This document shows positions 1-5,188 of a stretch of 5,188 nt of DNA, in pieces. Position 1 is the first letter of the stretch, and each line of letters begins with the position of its first letter. Source of the stretch: an uncultured Lachnospiraceae bacterium (lineage in GTDB: Bacteria; Bacillota; Clostridia; Lachnospirales; Lachnospiraceae); NCBI GenBank assembly GCA_900555195.1, contig USKC01000240.1, positions 1 through 5,188 on the forward strand, in the 5' to 3' direction. A program made the translations under genes and the position numbers. Under the pieces are notes generated by a model. That model did no database searches, was not told where the DNA came from, and saw nothing but the letters and a program-made list of their open reading frames with translations.

Positions 1-1
1 G

Positions 2-118
2 AGCCTGTCCATACAGATGGCGGCCATGGTAATTTCAGTAGCCCCGATTATCTTCATCTATCCGTTCCTTCAGAAATATTTTGTGACAGGAATGATGGTA
101 GGTGCGGTAAAGGAATAA
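2..118 (+). CDS. Carbohydrate ABC transporter permease (LplC/YtcP type), 3' end only
   Basis: This is the C-terminal end (38 codons plus TAA) of an inner-membrane permease; the gene begins before the window. The visible peptide has a hydrophobic last membrane segment (MAAMVISVAPIIFIYPF) followed by LQKYFVTGMMVGAVKE. This closely matches the usual end of MalG-like CUT1 sugar permeases, and the YPFLQKYF wording is typical of the LplC/YtcP branch. In this family two permease subunits form the channel and receive substrate from a lipid-anchored binding protein. The next gene, 22 bases downstream on the same strand, is such a binding protein, so the two are very probably co-transcribed. The EAA loop that contacts the ATPase is not in the window. 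Family assignment is fairly secure despite the short length because this tail is distinctive; substrate is unknown. Confidence 0.85.
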   Translation, partial: SLSIQMAAMVISVAPIIFIYPFLQKYFVTGMMVGAVKE

Positions 119-140
119 ATAAAAGAGAGGAGAAGAGAGG

Positions 141-1763
141 ATGAAAAGAAAAGTGTTGTCACTATTGTTGGCTGCAGCCTGTATGGCGTCCCTGCTTGTA
201 GGCTGCGAGATGACGGATTCGACGGAAGGAACTGCGGAGCCCGCCCAGGAAGAGAGCCAGGCGGAAGCGGCGGCCGGAACGGAAGCGGCGGACGGGGAAC
301 AGACCGCGTCCGCAGACGCGGTAACGCTGGATCTGTATCTGGATTTCACCTGGTGGCCGGTGGAGAGCTGGACAGGAATCATTCCGGAAGAACTGACCAA
401 GAACGGAGGCGTGAACTTTGACGTAACGCGCTCCGCAGACGACAGTCAGCTGGGGCTGATGATCGCTTCCGGAGATCTGCCGGACGTGATTTTCACGGAC
501 AAGGAAATCGACAGGCTGTGCGACAGCAACCTCTGCTACAGCTATGACGAGCTGATCGAACAGTACGGGATCGACTGGCAGCCTACGGAAGACCGCATTA
601 ATATCGCAAGGAGCCATAACGCGAACGCGGACGACGAGCATTATTATACCATTCTGGACAACTACAGCACAAATGAGGAATGGGAAGAGGCGGAAGGCGT
701 GGTTCAGAATATTTCCTGCCTGTATTTCAGAAAGGACATCTGGGAAGAGCTGGGAGAGCCTTCCATGAGCACGCTGGATGAGATCGCCGAAGTATGCAGG
801 ATGGTAAAAGAAAAATATCCGGATATGATTCCGGTCAACGCGGGCAATCCTTCCTGGAGGCTGGGCGCGTTCCGGGATTGGTTTGGAGGCGGCAATGAGT
901 TTCTGTATACCGACGACGGCGGGGTGCTTCTGAGGGACATGACGGACGAGTATTATGATTATCTGAAATATGTCAACCAGATGTACAGAGACGGACTCAT
1001 TGTGGAAGAGAACCTTGCCATCACCAATGAGGATGATGCGAAGCAGCAGGCGATCGGCGGAAAATGCTTTATCTACGAGTGGAACGCGAGGCCGAATCAG
1101 CTGGCGCAGCTGAACACTTCCACCCAGGAAAGCGTGGAAGGAGCGGAATGGGCGGTGCTTCCGATTCCGGACGATGCGAAGCAGATCGTGAGAGCGAACG
1201 CAGGCTGGGCAGGCGTATTCATTTCCAAGAACTGCAAGGATCCTGAGGCGGCGATTAAGATGATCGCTTATATGAGCAGCGAAGAAGGAAGAAGACTGGC
1301 TCTCTGGGGACGGGAAGGAATTGATTATGAGCTGGATGAAAACGGCGTTCCGCAGTTCTCAGAGGAATGGAAAACCACGAATACAGATGCGGATAAGATG
1401 AACAGCACCTATAACAATACCTTTAACCTGTGCACCACGGAACTGGACGAGGCATATACCTATTATTCCGGCGTGGATCCCCAGATCGTGGCTGATTTCT
1501 CCAAGAATACGGACAAAATCGTAAACTATCCGGAGCTTACCATCGCGCTGCCCACCTCCACTTCCGATATGGGCGTAATCAGAGCGAAAATCACGGAAGC
1601 AAGGGATGCGGAGCTGGTGAAGATCTACACGGCTGAGTCGGACGAGGAGTTTGAAAAGGCATATAACGATTATCTGAATCTGCTCAATCAGATCGGAGCG
1701 GAAGAACTGAATCAATATGTGACGGAAAGAGTCGCGGAAGTAAAAGAACAGTTTGGATTCTAA
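141..1763 (+). CDS. Extracellular solute-binding lipoprotein of a CUT1-type ABC transporter (LipO/LplA-like)
   Basis: This 540-residue protein is the capture subunit of a sugar-type ABC importer, anchored on the outer face of the membrane. Residues 1-21 form a lipoprotein signal: a basic start (MKRK), a hydrophobic core, and the lipobox LVGC with Cys22 as the lipidated residue. Residues 23-60 are a flexible Ala/Glu/Thr-rich linker with no Lys or Arg. The folded body starts near residue 61 (VTLDLYLDF). GDLPDVIF (111-118) and WGREGIDYELDENGVP (389-404) are patterns typical of the large LipO/LplA/YtcQ binding proteins, and the length fits that group. The ATG at 141 is supported by AGGAG at 128-132, eight bases upstream. 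The gene follows a permease by 22 bases and is the last of its operon, the usual permease-permease-binding protein order in Clostridia. The ligand cannot be assigned; oligosaccharide is the family default. Seven cysteines remain in the mature part besides Cys22. Confidence 0.93.
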   Translation: MKRKVLSLLLAAACMASLLVGCEMTDSTEGTAEPAQEESQAEAAAGTEAADGEQTASADAVTLDLYLDFTWWPVESWTGIIPEELTKNGGVNFDVTRSADDSQLGLMIASGDLPDVIFTDKEIDRLCDSNLCYSYDELIEQYGIDWQPTEDRINIARSHNANADDEHYYTILDNYSTNEEWEEAEGVVQNISCLYFRKDIWEELGEPSMSTLDEIAEVCRMVKEKYPDMIPVNAGNPSWRLGAFRDWFGGGNEFLYTDDGGVLLRDMTDEYYDYLKYVNQMYRDGLIVEENLAITNEDDAKQQAIGGKCFIYEWNARPNQLAQLNTSTQESVEGAEWAVLPIPDDAKQIVRANAGWAGVFISKNCKDPEAAIKMIAYMSSEEGRRLALWGREGIDYELDENGVPQFSEEWKTTNTDADKMNSTYNNTFNLCTTELDEAYTYYSGVDPQIVADFSKNTDKIVNYPELTIALPTSTSDMGVIRAKITEARDAELVKIYTAESDEEFEKAYNDYLNLLNQIGAEELNQYVTERVAEVKEQFGF

Positions 1764-1784
1764 AGAAGAAGGAAAGAAGTCTCA

Positions 1785-1825
1785 GCCCGGAGGGAAAGCG
1801 TTTGGCTTTCCCTCCAGGCTTTTTT
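1785..1825 (+). terminator. Rho-independent terminator of the transporter operon, shared with the convergent gene
   Basis: The arms at 1785-1799 and 1805-1819 pair over 15 positions with a single C/A mismatch (1788/1816) around the five-base loop GTTTG. Six T residues (1820-1825) follow directly. The hairpin lies 22 bases after the stop of the binding-protein gene. The T tract overlaps the minus-strand stop codon of the response regulator gene (1824-1826). Read on the minus strand, the same stem follows that stop at once, but the sequence after it is only loosely T-rich (TGAGACTTCTTTCC), so termination in that direction should be weaker. Confidence 0.92.
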
Positions 1826-3287
1826 ATTGGTTCCTGTAATCGGAAGGGGAGACACCCTCATACTTCCTGAAGATCCGGGCAAACTGTGTGGAACTGTTGT
1901 AGCCCACATGATGAGAAATCTCTTCTACGGTTTGAGAGGTCCTGGAAAGGAGCTCCTTGGCGACCGCTATCCGTTCCTGATGGAGACAGGAAAGATAGGA
2001 TTGGCCGATGGCTTTCTTGAAAAAGGTACAGATATAATTGGGATGAAACCCCACCGCTTCCGCGAGATCATCCAGGGAGATGTCTTCCTGGTAATGGCTT
2101 TTGATGAAGGCCAGAAGCTGCTGGGCGAGCAGATCGTTGCTTTTTTCCGGGAAGGATTCTTTTAACCGTTCCTTGATCTGAAGGATACGGCTCTGCATGT
2201 AATCGGCCAGCTCCTCAAAAGTGGAAATCTGGGGAGGAAGAGACGGTTCCTTCAGGTCGGAATCCTGTTTAGAAGCTCCCATATTTTCCAGGTAAAGAGA
2301 AATATTCAGGAAAAAATTCGTATAAACCTGCGAAAGATAAGCGGCCGACGGCTGATCGACCAACTGCAGGCGGCGGATATAACGAAGGAGTTCCTCACGC
2401 AGCTTTTCCCCTTCCGTTTCAAAGAAAATGCGGATGCAGTCCTGATAGGAGAAACAGGCAGTGGCGGTGAGATCCGTATTGTTCCCAAACATTTTCTGGT
2501 AGAAAATCCGCTGACAGGCGTTGGAGTAAAGGGAGTGCAGGTTGTGTATGGAATTGGAGCTGATGCTTGTTCCCAAAAGGAGCGTAGAGCCGATCGCCTG
2601 GTAGAATTTTTCAGGGAGATTGGCAGGCTTTACAAAAAAGGCGTCATGGTTGCAGATGAAAACGAGCTGTCCGCGCTCCTTAAGGGAGTAGCAGTGGCAG
2701 CGCTGATAATACTGAAGAAGCAGGGCTTCACAGTTTTCGGTCCGGTCTGGAAGCGCTTCCGGTTCCACAACCAGGACGGTAAAATAGGTGTGGGGGAAAA
2801 GGGAACTCAGGATATCGTCGGAAAGCAGCAGATCAGAAGCGGAGACTTCATACAGCAGCATCTGGAGTAGCTTCAGATAATACGCGCGGTTTTCTTCCTG
2901 CCGCTTTTGGGCCTGCATTTCATAGACCTTCATCAGAATATCCTTCAGGGCGTTTTCGTCGATCGGTTTCAGCAGGAAATCCGTCACATTATACCGAAGC
3001 GCAGTCCTGGCGTATTCAAAGTCGGCGTGGCTGGTCAGGATAACGACAGCGGAGGGGATATCCTTCTTTCGGATATACTGGATGAGCGAAAACCCATCCA
3101 TAACCGGCATCCGGATGTCTGTCAGAATGAGATCCGGGGTCTCTTCTTCCAAGATGGAGATCGCTTCCGGGACATTGAGCGCGGTCTTGATGGAGACAGA
3201 AAACGGCAGATCAAGGGTATTTTGAATCATAAAGCTGCATCCATTCAGAAGGATGTGTTCATCGTCTACGATCAGGATCTGAAACAT
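1824..3287 (-). CDS. Response regulator with REC and AraC-type DNA-binding domains (YesN-like)
   Basis: This 487-residue cytoplasmic transcription factor is the output half of a two-component system. The N-terminal REC domain (about 1-120) has the full set of key residues: acidic pair Asp8/Asp9, phospho-acceptor Asp57 in LTDIRMP, Thr85 in LTSHADFEYA and Lys107 in LLKPID. Residues about 120-385 form a long middle region without a motif I recognise, which is normal for YesN-type regulators. The C-terminal AraC domain (about 389-487) holds two helix-turn-helix units, ISLDDLAEAVGFHPNYICTF and TVEEISHHVGYNSSTQFARI, and ends with the family signature GVSPSDYR. The ATG at 3287 is chosen because AAAGGAG stands eight bases upstream; an in-frame TTG at 3305 would add six residues (MKGALC), but it lies upstream of that site. 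The start overlaps the kinase gene by 29 bases, suggesting translational coupling. The likely target is the neighbouring transporter operon (inference). Confidence 0.95.
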   Translation of the reverse strand: MFQILIVDDEHILLNGCSFMIQNTLDLPFSVSIKTALNVPEAISILEEETPDLILTDIRMPVMDGFSLIQYIRKKDIPSAVVILTSHADFEYARTALRYNVTDFLLKPIDENALKDILMKVYEMQAQKRQEENRAYYLKLLQMLLYEVSASDLLLSDDILSSLFPHTYFTVLVVEPEALPDRTENCEALLLQYYQRCHCYSLKERGQLVFICNHDAFFVKPANLPEKFYQAIGSTLLLGTSISSNSIHNLHSLYSNACQRIFYQKMFGNNTDLTATACFSYQDCIRIFFETEGEKLREELLRYIRRLQLVDQPSAAYLSQVYTNFFLNISLYLENMGASKQDSDLKEPSLPPQISTFEELADYMQSRILQIKERLKESFPEKSNDLLAQQLLAFIKSHYQEDISLDDLAEAVGFHPNYICTFFKKAIGQSYLSCLHQERIAVAKELLSRTSQTVEEISHHVGYNSSTQFARIFRKYEGVSPSDYRNQ

Positions 3288-5079
3288 GCAAAGCGCTCCT
3301 TTCAATTGTAATCAGTGTTTGCGTGGAATCCTCCGTCAGAGCCATGGACATAGAAGCCTTTCCATGGAAGAAGATGTGAAGGCGTTCCCGGATATTATAC
3401 AGGGCGCAGCCATTCCGTGAGCTTCTGAAGTCGGATAATCTGCAGGAACCTTCCAACAGCGCGTTGACCTCGGCGAGCCTTTCCGGAGCGATGGTCCGGC
3501 CGCTGTTGGATAGGGTAAGGAAGATTCGTTCCGGGTCAGAGCGGGCGGAAACCGTCAGCGTACAGGGCTCAAACATTTCTGCAGCGCCATAAAGAATGGA
3601 ATTTTCCAGAATGGGCTGCAGAATAAAGGAGGGCAGCTTTATGGAAAGAAGCCCGTCCTCTATGTCAAAAGAATACTCCAGCCGGCTGCCAAACCGGTAT
3701 TTCTGGATTTTGAGATAGTGGCCAGCGATATCCAGCTCATCCTTCAGCGTATTCGACTTGGAGGAGATGGAGACGGATTCGCGGATCAGGGCGGAAAGGG
3801 AGAAAACCATGTCTGCCACCATTTTATCCTGGTTCTGCAGGGCGAGCATACGGATATTTTCCAGGGTGCCGTATATGAAATGGGGATGGATCTGCGACTG
3901 AAGGGCCTGGTACATGGCGTCCTGATTCAGCAGCTCCATTTTTTCAACCTTGGACATTAATGTGTAATTGTCGCGGAACAGGTGATTGTAGGAGCTGACC
4001 AGATGGTCGATTTCGCTGTAGCTGTGTTTGTAACGGCGGCTGTCGAGGGAATAAAAGCTTAAATTGTCCGGATCGGAGTTCTGGATATAAGTTGAAAAAT
4101 CCATAAGCTGCCTGGAAAGATCCGTAATGCTGGTAAAGAAGCGGAGCAGCAGGAAAAACAGCAGGCAGATGATGAATACAATCATGGGCATCAAAAAGTT
4201 ATCAGACTGACCGAACAGATCCAGCAGTTTCCCGGTCAGGACAAACTGGAGATTGACTTCGGGAAGAAAGACGAGATTCACATATTCCCCACTGAAAAAG
4301 TCGACGGTAAAACCGTTTTGGGAAGCGGAGGAAAACTCCTCTCCGTCTGGCAGCAAAGAAGCATCATGGGAACTGTATAAAAGACGTCCGTCCTGATAGA
4401 CGGCAAACCTGCTGTCCGGGAAAGGCGTGCCGTTCTCAAACTGGGAAAAATAGTCTGTGAGAATCTGCGGGGAAAGCGTAACCTCCATATATCCGATCAC
4501 ATGGTCATAGGTGTAGGGAGACAATTTCTTATAGGCAAGCAGCCTGGGAACTGTCTGCGTGGAATCAGAAACGGTATACCACAGAACGTCCCTGGGAACG
4601 GACTGACGAAGCTGCTGCTGCGCATCTTCTGCCAGCGGGATGGAGGAAAACGGATGGAAAGGGTCCACATAGAGCAGGGAAGGCTTATCGCTGTATATGC
4701 GGAAGGACTGGACGGAAGCGTTTTCCGTGCGGAGATTGGAGCATTGGCTGCGGATAGTCTTCATTAATGAATACAACATGTCGCTCTTGGAGGAATATAC
4801 ATCCAGATAATAGGTGATTTCCGGGATGCTTTCCACGGCGGAGAAAAACTGATCCGTGTTGGAAATGGAAAGATTCAGGGCAGAAAGGGAACTCTCCAGA
4901 TAATTCTGCTGGATGGACAGTGTGTTTTTCACAAGATAGCTGTATAAAACAATCAGATAAATGCCCCACAGGATCAGGGTCGGAAGAATAATGGTAAGAA
5001 AAAAACTGCGCGTGAATCTTGAGATCAGGCTTCCGCTGCTATTTCGTTCGTTGATGAAGGCAAAAATTTTCTTTTTCAT
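3259..5079 (-). CDS. Membrane sensor histidine kinase (YesM/LytS-type, His_kinase family)
   Basis: This 606-residue protein is the sensor partner of the response regulator encoded next to it. A short cytoplasmic N-terminus leads to membrane segment 1 (about 25-49), an extracellular region of about 245 residues (50-294, size and position as in Cache-type sensors), membrane segment 2 (about 295-315) and a HAMP-like linker (about 316-372, with EIDHLVSSYNHL). The kinase core follows. QIHPHFIYGTL (396-406) is the H box with phospho-acceptor His400. LQPILENS (487-494) is the ATP-binding N box with Asn493. NSGRTI (525-530) stands at the G1 box and NGCALYNIRERL (556-567) at the G2 box. Several positions differ from the usual QINPHFLYNTL and DNGxGI forms, so activity may be altered. 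The ATG at 5079 is the only ATG, GTG or TTG in frame after the upstream stop (TGA, 5164-5166), and MKKKIF is a plausible start, yet no Shine-Dalgarno sequence precedes it. Confidence 0.94.
   Translation of the reverse strand: MKKKIFAFINERNSSGSLISRFTRSFFLTIILPTLILWGIYLIVLYSYLVKNTLSIQQNYLESSLSALNLSISNTDQFFSAVESIPEITYYLDVYSSKSDMLYSLMKTIRSQCSNLRTENASVQSFRIYSDKPSLLYVDPFHPFSSIPLAEDAQQQLRQSVPRDVLWYTVSDSTQTVPRLLAYKKLSPYTYDHVIGYMEVTLSPQILTDYFSQFENGTPFPDSRFAVYQDGRLLYSSHDASLLPDGEEFSSASQNGFTVDFFSGEYVNLVFLPEVNLQFVLTGKLLDLFGQSDNFLMPMIVFIICLLFFLLLRFFTSITDLSRQLMDFSTYIQNSDPDNLSFYSLDSRRYKHSYSEIDHLVSSYNHLFRDNYTLMSKVEKMELLNQDAMYQALQSQIHPHFIYGTLENIRMLALQNQDKMVADMVFSLSALIRESVSISSKSNTLKDELDIAGHYLKIQKYRFGSRLEYSFDIEDGLLSIKLPSFILQPILENSILYGAAEMFEPCTLTVSARSDPERIFLTLSNSGRTIAPERLAEVNALLEGSCRLSDFRSSRNGCALYNIRERLHIFFHGKASMSMALTEDSTQTLITIERSALHVSDPDRRR
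3296..3302 (-). promoter_or_regulatory. Ribosome binding site that sets the response regulator start
   Basis: On the minus strand the sequence reads AAAGGAG, then eight bases (CGCTTTGC), then ATG at 3287. This is near-ideal spacing and selects that ATG over the in-frame TTG at 3303-3305, which lies upstream of the site and so cannot be served by it. The site lies inside the end of the kinase coding region, as expected for coupled translation of the two proteins. Confidence 0.85.
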
Positions 5080-5188
5080 AGAAATTATTTTATCATAGCG
5101 GGCGGAAAGAAGATATAGAAAGTTTTGAAATATTCCGGTTATAAGCGGCAGCTTTGTTACAATTCAGACACCCCCTTCGGCCAAAGCC
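5080..5188. other. Intergenic region upstream of the kinase gene, cut by the window end
   Basis: These 109 bases hold no credible coding region. The part next to the kinase start is A/T-rich and carries the candidate promoter elements. The last bases (5171-5188) are C-rich with a small GGC-CAAA-GCC hairpin possibility, which is too short to call a terminator without the sequence beyond the window. No operator-like long palindrome or direct repeat is visible. Confidence 0.6.
5138..5167 (-). promoter_or_regulatory. Candidate promoter for the kinase-regulator operon
   Basis: On the minus strand TATAAC (5138-5143) matches the -10 consensus at five of six positions. CTGAAT (5162-5167) keeps the TGA core of a -35 box with an 18-base spacer. 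Transcription would start near 5131, giving a leader of about 50 bases. A short AAGC/GCTT inverted repeat (5143-5146 and 5151-5154) sits in the spacer. A second -10-like hexamer, TATGAT (5092-5097), lies so near the ATG that its transcript would be almost leaderless, and it lacks a good -35. Neither is strong, so this is tentative. Confidence 0.3.

Noticed and set aside
35..400. Minus-strand open frame spanning the permease end and the binding-protein start
   Set aside because: It is antisense to two real coding regions; the Ser/Ala-rich translation is the complement of the signal peptide and linker.
162..641. Long minus-strand open frame (159 codons) opposite the binding-protein gene
   Set aside because: It lies wholly antisense to a well-supported lipoprotein gene, its translation resembles no domain I know, and GC-rich codon use of the sense gene explains the open frame.
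1793..1806. Catabolite-response-element-like sequence GGAAAGCGTTTGGC
   Set aside because: It fits only the left half of the cre consensus and is fully explained as the stem and loop of the terminator hairpin.
1827..2165. Plus-strand open frames opposite the regulator and kinase genes (also 2535-2870, 2907-3311, 3718-3960, 4501-4767)
   Set aside because: All are antisense to genes with clear domain motifs and show no recognisable family of their own.
5126..5163. Possible plus-strand (divergent) promoter around TTGAAA and TACAAT
   Set aside because: The two boxes are more than 25 bases apart, too far for a sigma-A promoter, and no plus-strand gene start is visible before the window ends.
5171..5188. 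C-rich end with a short GGC/GCC pairing, possible terminator of an upstream gene
   Set aside because: Only three base pairs are visible and the sequence is cut by the window edge.

Overview
The window reads as ordinary chromosomal sequence from a Gram-positive, probably gut-type anaerobe of the Clostridia, most likely a Lachnospiraceae member. This is inferred from three things: the gene set (LplC/LipO-type sugar ABC transporter beside a YesM/YesN two-component pair), AGGAG-type ribosome binding sites, and moderately GC-rich codon use. No species can be named from the sequence alone.

Layout. Bases 2-118 (+) are the last 38 codons of a CUT1-type carbohydrate ABC transporter permease (LplC/YtcP type). 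After a 22-base gap comes 141-1763 (+), a complete 540-residue lipoprotein solute-binding protein for the same transporter. A strong hairpin with a T tract (1785-1825) ends this operon. Its T tract runs into the stop codon of the converging gene. On the minus strand, a sensor histidine kinase (3259-5079, YesM/LytS-like) is followed by a REC plus AraC-type response regulator (1824-3287, YesN-like). The two genes overlap by 29 bases. The last 109 bases (5080-5188) are the upstream region of the kinase gene, with only a weak candidate promoter.

How the parts probably work together (inference from family knowledge). The lipoprotein captures an oligosaccharide or related solute outside the cell and hands it to the permease pair; the second permease and any ATPase lie outside the window or elsewhere. 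The kinase senses an extracellular cue, possibly the sugar or the loaded binding protein, and phosphorylates the regulator. The regulator would then act on the transporter promoter, which should lie upstream of base 1. The substrate cannot be read from this sequence.

I see no mobile element, CRISPR array, RNA gene or evidently new system. The points most worth a second look are the divergent catalytic motifs of the kinase, the shared convergent terminator, the tight kinase-regulator overlap with its start-site choice, and the kinase start lacking a Shine-Dalgarno sequence.
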